From: Furcasterigmium furcatum
Taxonomy: Eukaryota; Ascomycota; Sordariomycetes; Glomerellales; Plectosphaerellaceae
Reading direction: 5' to 3'
Assembly (NCBI GenBank): GCA_001599815.1
Contig: BCIA01000002.1
Span: 5,677,626 to 5,741,625 of the forward strand
DNA: 64,000 nt
Part shown: positions 56,237 through 64,000 of the stretch, one piece after another
Numbering within the stretch: position 1 is the first letter of the stretch
How the letters are laid out: each line of letters opens with the position of its first letter
Translations under genes and position numbers: made by a program
The notes under the pieces: generated by a model
Seen by the model: the letters and a program-made list of their open reading frames with translations, nothing else
The model's database searches: none
Told to the model about the DNA's origin: nothing

Positions 56237-57496
56237 TCAAGGCATAGTAGCTCGATAGAGATGCATCTGATACCGCATGTTCTCCAGGGGAATCGGATAC
56301 CGCAGTGACTCCGACAGGCGGAACCAGGTCGAGTCGTCCGACTCGAGCTTTTCCCATGAGCAGCCTTCTTCGCCCTCTTTCCGCTCGCGCTTGAGGAGGG
56401 AATGATCGAGGAGCCAGTGCATTGGGTAGCGTTTCGACTCCTTGCCCACGGAGGCCTCGGAATAGCTGCCAGGGCTGTCGACAACGAGCAGCAGCGAGCC
56501 CACTGGGAGGATAGCACTGAGGTTGAGCAGGAAGGCTGTCGTTTTGCCAATCCCCCCAGATGTGTAGAGCTCGTTGAGGGTGAAGAATAGAGTGACCAAA
56601 AGCGGCTGAGCGGTGGCGTCCTTGGTGGATATGCCCAAATGGGTTGCCATTTGCTCCCGAGTCAGTGCGAGGACGTCTTCTTTGACGTAGATAGACGACA
56701 GTAGGCCTGGCTCAACGAGTGCTGCGTTGGATGCCCTGGCCGTTTCGCTGGCGTACTTGGACATCGGTGGAGGGGTGGTGAGGTACTGGTGCAGCTTGGT
56801 CACGACGGGTGCCCAAGGGGCCGAGTCGAGGAGGATGAGGTCTCCAGCTAGTGGAGGGTTGTCAATTTTCTGGCTGGATTTGTTCCGAACATGGAGGAAA
56901 GCCGCAAGGGCGGCGACCTCTGCGGCACACCCGCCGATAGCGACGAGTTTGAGGCGCTCTGGAGAGCTCATCGCCTCAGCGGTGGCGTCGTCGGGTGCGG
57001 CTACATCGGTGCCAGTTCGTTCTATGATGCGCAGGACCTCGTCGAGATGCTCTTCGAGCCCGGCCAGGATGCCTGCATATCCCAGGGCGCGGGTTGGGCT
57101 CCATCGTGCGGCATAGGCTTCGAGGAGCTCCGGGCGGGCGTTTTCGAAAGCGGCGGCGAAGTCTCGAGCGAAGAGGGCACCCTTCATCTCCTGGAGCAGG
57201 GGGGTCAGAGCCAGGCCACTAGGTTCTGCTCCTGAGGCGCCATCACCATCAGTGTCTGACGAGACTGGATGCAAAGCCGGTTGGAATAGGTCGGTGAATG
57301 ATTGTTCGAAGACATCGAGGACGCGTTGCTGGACTGGGAACGGGAGGGGGGTGGCTTGCTGTGAGTCCGGCTTCCGTTCTGCTGCGGGCTTTGAGGGGCC
57401 TGATGAGGCCGCCTTCTTGTTGGACGAGGCGGAATTGGACTTTCTTCCCGAGGGCTTGAGAGGTCCTTTGGCCTTTCCTGGCTGCTTTTGAACCAT
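56237..57496 (-). CDS. BMT6: 25S rRNA (uridine-N3) methyltransferase, Bmt6-like
   Basis: Uninterrupted gene of 419 aa. A basic N-terminal tail (about 50 residues) fits nucleolar targeting. The S-adenosylmethionine motif appears as LVAIGGCAAEVAALAAFL near residue 190. LILLDSAPWAPVV and LVTLFFTLNELYTSGGIGKT continue the Rossmann fold, and the conserved FRLSESLRYPIPLENMRYQM motif closes the protein. Yeast Bmt6 methylates U2843 of 25S rRNA. The family assignment is by these blocks. The gene converges on the Sac phosphatase with 126 bp between stops. Confidence 0.87.
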   Translation of the reverse strand: MVQKQPGKAKGPLKPSGRKSNSASSNKKAASSGPSKPAAERKPDSQQATPLPFPVQQRVLDVFEQSFTDLFQPALHPVSSDTDGDGASGAEPSGLALTPLLQEMKGALFARDFAAAFENARPELLEAYAARWSPTRALGYAGILAGLEEHLDEVLRIIERTGTDVAAPDDATAEAMSSPERLKLVAIGGCAAEVAALAAFLHVRNKSSQKIDNPPLAGDLILLDSAPWAPVVTKLHQYLTTPPPMSKYASETARASNAALVEPGLLSSIYVKEDVLALTREQMATHLGISTKDATAQPLLVTLFFTLNELYTSGGIGKTTAFLLNLSAILPVGSLLLVVDSPGSYSEASVGKESKRYPMHWLLDHSLLKRERKEGEEGCSWEKLESDDSTWFRLSESLRYPIPLENMRYQMHLYRATMP

Positions 57497-58335
57497 TGTA
57501 TTCTCTCGGGTATCAAATTGGAATGCGAAGAGAGGGTGAAAGTGCTGGTGGCGTGCACCGTGCGGAGGAGTCGCCCGCTGTGAAACTTGAGGTCCAGGAT
57601 TTCAATACTCCGGGTTCCTGGCTGTCTGATTTGGTAAAAATCGAGCTTCCACTATGCCTGGCTCTGGTGTTGCTGAGTTTGAATATTGATCGAAGTCTGC
57701 GCGAGAGAAATTGGTGAGTGGACGGGGATCGCTAAGAGGGAGAAGGATGTTCCACATTATCATTGTGACCGGGTATAGCAATATTTTGGTCTTGCCCGCG
57801 GCAAGCACAAATCGCTATTCCGGATCACAGTATCTTAACCGGTATTTTCTCGCCTGCCGACGAGATGTTAGATGACAGTGAAGTTGATGCTGTGGCCACC
57901 ATTCCGTTCTCTTCCCCGAAATTCATTCAACTCGTACTATAGTACCTCTGATATAGAATAGCTGCAATGTAAATTTCCATCAAAACAAATATTTCTTGCG
58001 TCGACCAGTGAAAGACAAGACCGCTACCGGCAAACCTCAACCCCTTTTCTCATGCTACACCATATGCCAACGCTGATCAGAAGCCAGGGCACTGAATCTC
58101 CAAAAATCTTCCGGGGCTGGATCGACCTCTATCTGTACTGCTGATCAAGTCTGCATCTTCACAATGACCTCATAACTGGACTGATCAGAATAATGACTGG
58201 AAAAAACGTGACTTGACTGCGCTGCCTGAGACTGTGCTATCGCGAGATCCTCGACTCGTACAACAGAGAGCTCCTGATTAGGCCCCTTGACCACCTACCA
58301 CCCTATCCATGCGCCCTGGCCGTCTACACCGGCGC
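57497..58335. other. Intergenic, with a decayed copy of a sequence found at 59000
   Basis: 839 bp with no gene. Around 58022-58070 about 43 bp resemble 59010-59053 at roughly three quarters identity, including TTCTCATGCT. On the minus strand the copy at 59000 lies in an open frame, whereas this one has stops. Confidence 0.45.
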
Positions 58336-58554
58336 TCATTGTTGCTGGTTGGGATTGGGCTCTTGCTTGCGCTCCTCTTCAAGCTTGCTCCGGCACGTAG
58401 GGCACAAGGGGTCCTGCAGCCAGGTCTTCTTCATTGTGTTCGAGGGCTTGCAATGCCTGTTGTTGCGCCTGTCGTTGCGCCACTCGCGGCATTTTGACCT
58501 GCATCTTATCTCGCTGTGATTGCAGCGAAAGATGAACTCCTCGAAGTCGCACAT
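58336..58554 (-). CDS. Small Cys-rich protein A (CDFEEF family)
   Basis: A 72-aa frame beginning MCDFEEFIFRCNHSEIRC. It pairs with protein B at 59482. The two share MCDFEEF, then Cys-x-His at 11/13, Cys22, a Cys in the thirties, a Trp, and a closing CPTC (51-54), ending in a Glu/Lys/Arg/Gln-rich tail. The spacing looks like a small zinc-binding fold. No signal peptide is present, so it is probably intracellular. I recall short MCDxEEF proteins as multi-copy hypotheticals in plant-associated ascomycetes, with no known function. An in-frame upstream extension lacks similarity to B, which supports this start. Confidence 0.68.
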   Translation of the reverse strand: MCDFEEFIFRCNHSEIRCRSKCREWRNDRRNNRHCKPSNTMKKTWLQDPLCPTCRSKLEEERKQEPNPNQQQ

Positions 58555-59481
58555 GATGGTGATTTGTGTCTCGGGTGTGTAAATGTGAGCCGTCGGAGTG
58601 TATGCCTTGTGGGAGCTTGAGATCGTGCCTCGTATGTCTACTTGAGTTTCCGAGTTTCCGTGTCTTTGTGATTGTGTTCGAGTCTGGGTAAGTCTGAGTA
58701 GGTAGCTTGATGTCATGGATATATAAAGAGATCTTGCGCACGTGAGACGTGTTCCCAGTGGAGGACCAGGCTTGTCACTTGGTGTTGAGTAATTGGGAAT
58801 CAAGTGAGATATTGATGGTACATGAATCTCAATAAAAGGCTAGGTCACCCTACGTATGGTCGTGTGAAGGTAAGTCGCCCCTGAATTGAACAATTGCCAG
58901 GAGCGTATCTGATATCCAGCAAAGTGAAGTTGGGGGGCAGTTTGCCTACTGAATAGAATCCAGAAAAAGCTGATCCAAGTCTTCCTCTAGGTCGTGTCGC
59001 TGGTCACCACTCCGGTTCACCAGCGGCAACGCTAAACCCCCTTTCTCATGCTGTATCATTTGCCCTCCCCAGGAGTGAGTTGCCTCAACACGGTCCGTAA
59101 CGTGATGGACCTTGGCTTTCTGGGGAGGTTCAGGGGTCATCAATGAGACACTTGAGCATCACCCGCTTCAATCTGAGTCCCAGGCTTCAGGAGTTGAGGG
59201 GATAGACACGATGTGAAGCAGCATTACCATGACGAGAGAAAAGTCACTGCCAAATTGCACAAGCCTCTCACTTCACTCGGCCGTCCTCGTGAATCTGGAG
59301 ACAGCTCCCAAGGATGCAAGATGTCTCTATAAATATCAAGCCATCTGCTAGACAAGTCCTATCCTTCCCTCAACCACAACGACAAACACATCCACAGCAC
59401 GATCTCAAGCATCAACAAGCTCCCCCAAGGCATATTTCCCATCAAACCACGTAAACACACCCGAAAACACAAACCTCCATC
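58555..59481. other. Divergent region between the two small Cys-rich genes
   Basis: 927 bp. It contains a minus-strand open frame at 58946-59143 (65 codons, protein-like in composition, with HEKGGLALPLVNRSGDQRHD) whose middle is echoed in decayed form near 58050. It is either a third small gene or a remnant of the duplicated unit. TATA-like TATAAATA at 59328-59335 precedes gene B, and TATATAAA on the minus strand near 58720 precedes gene A. Confidence 0.45.
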
Positions 59482-59679
59482 ATGTGCGACTTCGAGGAGT
59501 TCTACTGGGACTGTGGCCACTCCGAAGTGAAGCGCAAGTCGCAATGCCACCATAGGCGCAACGAGGGCTACTGCAAGCTCCCGAAAGTCCTGAGGTGCAG
59601 CTGGCGGCAAGGCCCCATGTGCCCTACGTGCTTCGCCGCGGAGCAGCGTCGGCGCCAGGAACAAAACCGCGGCTACTAA
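59482..59679 (+). CDS. Small Cys-rich protein B (CDFEEF family)
   Basis: A 65-aa frame beginning MCDFEEFYWDCGHSEVKRK. Against protein A the Cys/His ladder is kept (C11, H13, C22, C31, CPTC at 47-50) while the loops differ in length. Selection on the metal-like ligands is therefore likely. The order, with two genes transcribed away from each other 0.9 kb apart, fits an inverted duplication. No introns or signal peptide are seen. The function is unknown. Confidence 0.68.
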   Translation: MCDFEEFYWDCGHSEVKRKSQCHHRRNEGYCKLPKVLRCSWRQGPMCPTCFAAEQRRRQEQNRGY

Positions 59680-60348
59680 ACAAGTCGTGCCTCGTCCAGA
59701 ATCGAGGGAAAGGGGGGCAGAATAGGGGTAGATAGGGGTGCCAGAGACCCCAGGACGGAAACAGTTTTGGCAATCAGTGGGGGTGACATGGTCCAGTAGA
59801 GCAGCCAGCAAGCGGCCGCCGCCGTTGAGGCGGTCGTATTTGATAAGTCGTAGAGAAAGAGAATAGACCTTTTGCGCCCAATTGGCCCCTCGTGCATTCG
59901 TTTCTGAAGTTGGATCTTGGTTTGATCCCGTAGAGAGTCATTGGTTGGATGCAAAATAGCTGAGTGGTGAGATTGATTGCCAGTATGTAGAGCAGCCAGT
60001 AGTTCCATTATTCATATCTTCCCGCCGCTCGCCGCCGCCGCAGGTGCCAGATAGGCCCGGGCCTTACGATTACATTTCCTGCGCAGTGCTTCCCTTTCCA
60101 TGCTGGAGATATATCGCGCCGTGGCGATGCTGACTCAACCTCGCATGCAGAAATGCCAGTTGGGCGACAAGTCATATTTCCATGTCGTGAATCGTCAATC
60201 CGTCATGCCGTGTCTCGTTTGTCCCAACGCCTCATGATGGGGATGATGCTATGCGCCGCCCCGTGGGCCTCGCCGGTTTTGGTCGTCATTCATGCGTATG
60301 CGTGGAGTGCCCATGATTATGTACCTCGTTGAGTCATGCGCTCTCTTC
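59680..60348. other. Convergent intergenic region
   Basis: 669 bp between gene B and the unknown gene ending at 60349. No supported feature. Confidence 0.5.
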
Positions 60349-60984
60349 CTATCCGCTCTCGTCGGATGCGTAACCCCTCTCTTGCTCTTCGGCGATCCAT
60401 TCCCGCTGGACCTCGCGGGCGACGCGCTCGAGGCGGACGGCGGCGCGGCGGGCCTCGAGCGCTTCTTCCGCGGAGCTTGCGACGACGAGGCCGACGAGCA
60501 TGGGAGTCGAGGAAGGCTTCTTTTTAGACTTGTCTTTCGAAGGAGGCGCAGAGTCGCGCGTCTGTGGTCTGCTTTTTGATTTCGGTGTGGCCGGGTCCTC
60601 TGCTGGAGGATCGGACAGGGAGGTTGCGGCAAGGGCGTCAACCAGGGGTAGGGGGGCGGGCGCGGTGGCGGCAGATGGAGCGGGAGGTGTCTTGGCTGGC
60701 GAGGCCGGAGGTTTTGAGACTGGCGGCGTGATAGAGTTATTGGCGGCCGGGTCGTGGTAGGAGGCGAGCAGCACAGGATGGCCGGGCCCGTGCTCGACAA
60801 TGAGGCGCTGAGGATGGCCGAGAGCGAGGCGGTGGGCGGCGGAGTGCGCGGTGAGAGAGGTCGTTGCAAGGGAGGTGAGGGCCTCGAGCTGGTCTTTGGA
60901 GTGGGCGGAGGTGAGAATGGGGTGGAGGTTGCGGTCGGACAGGTGGAGGGAGAGGCTCGGGTGTTGGGATGGCAGGGAGGTCAT
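60349..60984 (-). CDS. Uncharacterised fungal protein, 211 aa
   Basis: Uninterrupted frame starting MTSLPSQHPSLSLHLSDRNL. Residues 15-85 look folded (LEALTSLATTSLTAHSAAHR, LIVEHGPGHPVLLASYHD). Residues 90-150 are Ala/Pro/Ser-rich and disordered. A hydrophobic strand LVGLVVASS and a charged helix (AVRLERVAREVQREWIAEEQ) close the protein. The outline resembles small roadblock/profilin-like scaffold subunits, but I cannot support that from sequence alone. GC-rich composition makes the antisense frames long too. This strand was chosen for its sensible start, hydrophobic pattern and non-repetitive ends. Confidence 0.55.
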   Translation of the reverse strand: MTSLPSQHPSLSLHLSDRNLHPILTSAHSKDQLEALTSLATTSLTAHSAAHRLALGHPQRLIVEHGPGHPVLLASYHDPAANNSITPPVSKPPASPAKTPPAPSAATAPAPLPLVDALAATSLSDPPAEDPATPKSKSRPQTRDSAPPSKDKSKKKPSSTPMLVGLVVASSAEEALEARRAAVRLERVAREVQREWIAEEQERGYASDESG

Positions 60985-62418
60985 CGTGGGCTGATGTTGC
61001 CGAGGGCAAGTGGCTGTTTGCGATGGATAGGTCGGACCGAGTTCATCGAGGTGAGTAGGTGCGACTGGACTGTCTTGAGGGTTGTGGTCGTGGGGATGAC
61101 GAGGGAGGCTGCACGGCAAGTGTGACGGCAGAGCCCGGCATCTATAAGATGGCCCGAGGGTGGGCTGGGGCAGGTCTCGTCGGAATGGCCTCCGGAGAGC
61201 TAGGTAAGGGAGGATGGAAGAGAATCGAGATGGCGCGAGGGCGGGAGGGCTATGAATATCCCAGGGTTGGAGGGGAGATGGATAGTGCAGGGATGAGACG
61301 GGCGGGTGCAGGAACGAAAAGAGGAGGCTGCAGACATGGCACGACAGGAACCTAACGCGATGGCAGGGAGGAGGAAGAGGAGGAAGTGACGATGGTCGAC
61401 GTTTCGCGTCAGTGCCGTCATGCAAGTGCTGGGGGCAGCTGGGCACAGCAAGGTGCCTACCTAGTGAGGTGAGGTGAGGTGCTACCCCGCCATTACCCCG
61501 CCAAACTATGGCGATAGATGAGGTGCCCAAGCAGCAAGGTGACGATGTCGCCCAGAGATTCAGCGCTCGCTGAGCCCCCCATCCGGCCGGCCCTAACCTA
61601 TCTCTGCGCCCCTGCAATTTGAGCTCAGTAATATGGAAGGTACTGCCTCCCTACCTGCCTTCCTGCCCTGACTGATTAGGTACTTACCTGCTTTAGCTTC
61701 CCTTCCCCCTCACTGGTTCCCCACACCGCCTGCATGACGCCAACGGCGATATCACGAACTCCTCACTGATACCAAGCCCCGGCTGCCGCATCTCTCATAT
61801 GGCTCCCACGCATCATCCGGCACACGGACGCCAGAACGGTCAGCAAGCTTATATTGGGTGCACACCTTGGGCTCCTTCCATGCATGGTTGCCCATCAGCC
61901 GAAGGGCCCAGCAAATCAGTGCGACGCGTTCCAAAGAGCTGGAACTGCACCACGACAGAGCGGTGACAGGATCCGAACACAGCTGGTCCGCCAAGCCATT
62001 GGTTGGTGAGCCCAAGCATGCCTGCCTCGTGCGTTGGAGGGGCCTGTCCTTGGTTTCCCAGGTCACGCTGTCTGAGCCGCAGCATGCACCTCCACTCAGT
62101 GCGACCCTCGGGGAGGCGGTCGATACGCCCGAAGAGATCATGAGTGCATGTGTCGGGGTTGGTTGGGCATTGATAGAGGATTCGGAGCAGTGGGGATATC
62201 TGTCGAGATCCCGTTGACAGGATGATAAGCATATCTGCGAAAATGCCCATCGATTACTCCTGTTCTAGTGCAATTACCCCCACGAGCGCGTGGGTAGCCC
62301 GGCGGATCGCGAGGTGCCGAGTCAGGGTGGGGACATTAGTGGATGGTACCTATATAATCCCCAATTTCTCACATTTCCGCATCGACCGGCCCCTGGTACA
62401 ACCAGGGAACCTGCAGAC
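60985..62418. other. Intergenic, 1.4 kb, no supported gene
   Basis: Upstream region of the 60349-60984 gene and 5' flank of the tRNA. A short GAGGT tandem lies at about 61466-61480. Open frames on both strands are mutually antisense and unconvincing. Confidence 0.5.
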
Positions 62419-62510
62419 GCGCCGTTGGTCTAGTGGTATGATTCTCGCTTAGGGTAATACCCTGAAGCATTGCTTGCGAGAGGTCCCGGGTTCAATCCCC
62501 GGATGGCGCC
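62419..62510 (+). tRNA. tRNA-Pro(AGG) with a 20-nt intron
   Basis: The acceptor strands GCGCCGT (62419-62425) and ATGGCGC (62503-62509) pair with one G-U. B-box GGTTCAATCCC and A-box TGGTCTAGTGG are present. The anticodon stem CTCGC/GCGAG holds loop TTAGGGT, giving anticodon AGG. The intron 62455-62474 sits one base 3' of the anticodon, the standard position for tRNA-splicing endonuclease. The mature tRNA is 72 nt before CCA. Confidence 0.93.
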
Positions 62511-62772
62511 CACGTCATCTTTCATTTTGGCGTTTGATTCTCTTTTTCTCATAAAAAGACATTCAGAGAGTGTTTTTGGCTTGCAGAGGTTGACAACACG
62601 ACAGACATTTTTTTTTGTCGGGGGTTGGCCATTGGACAGCTGCGTTCGAGGAGCACCTTCCTCGGGACTTTGTGGTGGGCTGCTGGCCTTCTTAGTTAGC
62701 ATCATCCCAAGACGAATTTATCCCATTTCATCTCAAGACGTCCGGAATGAAATCCTGTCATGCTCGAATACC

Positions 62773-64000
62773 ATGGAGATTGTCACCCCTTCCGACTATG
62801 AGAAGAGCGGTCGGAAACGCCATAGGCGCAGGGACCGCCCATGCGACGCGTGCCGAAAGCGCAAGACGCGCTGTGTGACCCAGCTGGCGGCCGACAAATG
62901 CGTCCACTGCCAGCTGCGTGGTTCAGCTTGTACTTACCAGAAGGAGCCTCCTGAAAGGCTTACTGTGGCCGTGGACGCCGTCAGTGATGACGGCACTACA
63001 GGGGCGAGCCAAACCAGTCCCATATCTGAGGCGAATGCATTAGGAGATGGAGTGGCCCTCGGGAGACTTGAAGCATCTGGCGGCACGCGAGAGAAAGGAC
63101 CGAGCTCGGCTACTCTCGCTGCGCAAGGAGGGCCGGAAATTCTGACTCTGGGTCTTGCCCAGTCTCGGTTTGCAGAGCTCTATGGGCTCGGCAGTGACAT
63201 GGAGCCAATCCTCATGGTGAGTGGGAGACGCCGTCCTCTTCCCCGGTCCGTTCAGCTGACCGAGGGTCAGCGTCATCGGCCGTACGACCCCAATTCTCAG
63301 GAGTTCAGCATGGAAACACACAGCATACGACGAGTCTTACATCGTGACGCCAACCAGGTGGACTACCCTCTCACATTTCACGTTGTTTCCGACGAGAAAG
63401 CCCTCGAGTATGACGCCAGTCACTCACAAGTCGAAGCTATCGAGAGTTGTGTGAGACCACATGGTCCCAGTTTGGTCGAGCTCTTCTGGCGTCACGTCCA
63501 GCCCTGTTATCCCCTGCTTCACAAAGACGTATTCATGCAGCAGTATTCTCGATCATACAAATCCATCCCGCCTGCGCTCCTGGGAGCGGTGTATCTTTCT
63601 GCGCTCCGATGGTGGTCCTATAATCCCGAATTATCCATACGAACTCCTCCAGACGCTGCTCAGCTGCGTAAAATGGTCAAGCAGGCCATCCCGACTTCCT
63701 ACCATCGACCCAAGCTGTCCTCGATACAGGCCATCCTCTTAGTTCTCCAATGCCAGCCAGAGGATCCCTTGAACCCCGATCACACCTACGACTGGGGTCT
63801 AACATGTCAGGCTCTGGCTGTTGGGCAGTGCCTTGGCCTCCACCTTGATGCGGGCGGTTGGGCCATCCCTGCGTGGGAGAAGAATGTTCGGAAGCGACTT
63901 AGCTGGGCGCTGTACATGCAGGATCGATGGACAGCTCTGGCATACGGGCGGCCCGTTCATATTCATCACGACGACTGGACAGTGACGGAGCTTAACAGCC
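62773..64000 (+). CDS. Zn(2)Cys(6) transcription factor, Dal81/TamA-like, 5' part
   Basis: Starts at 62773 and is cut by the right edge. Exon 1 is 62773-63216. A probable 54-bp intron (GTGAGT, CTGAC branch, GTCAG) is frame-preserving and stop-free. Exon 2 runs from 63271 to the end. A basic stretch (GRKRHRRRDRP) precedes the zinc cluster CDACRKRKTRC...CVHCQLRGSAC (residues 24-53). The following domain, with SLVELFWRHVQPCYPLLHKD, RPKLSSIQAILLVLQCQPED and LSWALYMQDRWTALAYGRP, is the fungal_trans region as seen in Dal81/TamA co-activators of nitrogen and GABA/allantoin catabolism. The family is firm, the specific ortholog less so. Confidence 0.85.
   Translation, partial: MEIVTPSDYEKSGRKRHRRRDRPCDACRKRKTRCVTQLAADKCVHCQLRGSACTYQKEPPERLTVAVDAVSDDGTTGASQTSPISEANALGDGVALGRLEASGGTREKGPSSATLAAQGGPEILTLGLAQSRFAELYGLGSDMEPILMVSGRRRPLPRSVQLTEGQRHRPYDPNSQEFSMETHSIRRVLHRDANQVDYPLTFHVVSDEKALEYDASHSQVEAIESCVRPHGPSLVELFWRHVQPCYPLLHKDVFMQQYSRSYKSIPPALLGAVYLSALRWWSYNPELSIRTPPDAAQLRKMVKQAIPTSYHRPKLSSIQAILLVLQCQPEDPLNPDHTYDWGLTCQALAVGQCLGLHLDAGGWAIPAWEKNVRKRLSWALYMQDRWTALAYGRPVHIHHDDWTVTELNS

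Noticed and set aside
58336..58803. 155-codon version of Cys-rich protein A starting at 58803
   Set aside because: The upstream part includes TATATAAA promoter-like DNA and has no counterpart in protein B. The shared MCDFEEF marks the start.
60292..60760. Plus-strand frames opposite the 211-aa unknown gene
   Set aside because: Ala/Gly/Arg-rich shadows without sensible starts. The minus strand has better hydrophobic patterning.

Overview
This 64 kb window is nuclear DNA of a filamentous ascomycete (Pezizomycotina, most likely Sordariomycetes). That placement is an inference from short 43-150 bp spliceosomal introns with fungal CTNAC branch sites, moderately GC-rich coding DNA, and a fungal gene set (ERG4, SepH/Cdc7 kinase, DUF2408, DUF7025 AAA ATPase, Zn2Cys6 regulators). 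Genes lie on both strands, mostly as alternating convergent and divergent pairs. Most are housekeeping genes, and nothing looks like a secondary-metabolite cluster. I rebuilt the exon structures by hand. The exon lengths sum to whole codons in every complete model.

Layout. 1-16.2 kb: a secreted GH106-like enzyme (partial), a mitochondrial nucleotide/NAD-type carrier, a 60-residue membrane protein in three exons, a PrxQ/Dot5 peroxiredoxin, a DUF7708 protein divergent from a Zn2Cys6 regulator, a DUF7025 AAA ATPase, the complex I 21.3 kDa subunit and Lto1. 16.8-26.4 kb: a YCII-like protein, a DUF2408 protein with an in-frame open stretch after its stop, ribosomal P1, a UBA-UBX protein, a VAP/Scs2 ER protein and a sphingolipid delta-4 desaturase. 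29.3-44.2 kb: Ice2, an alpha/beta hydrolase, a DUF218 protein, dihydrofolate synthase, an unknown fungal protein and the septation kinase SepH. 44.5-57.5 kb: translin, a tandem pair of U2 snRNA genes around a 100-N assembly gap, ERG4, V-ATPase subunit c, Snu13, a Sac/hSac2 phosphoinositide phosphatase and Bmt6. 58-64 kb: two divergent paralogous small Cys-rich proteins, an unknown protein, an intron-containing tRNA-Pro(AGG), and the start of a Dal81/TamA-like regulator.

The strongest unusual signal is in the U2 snRNA pair. In both copies the expected 5' end of U2 is split by what looks like an ordinary spliceosomal intron (84 nt and 61 nt). The intron lies between a short CTCTTTG exon and the CCTTTTGG of stem I. 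Splice sites, leader and promoter are conserved while the intron interiors have diverged. If this is right, U2 is needed to splice its own precursor. Other notable points are the DUF2408 post-stop extension, two apparent GC-AG introns, several microexons (11-30 nt), a DUF7708 protein with no visible P-loop, and the small Cys-rich paralog pair.
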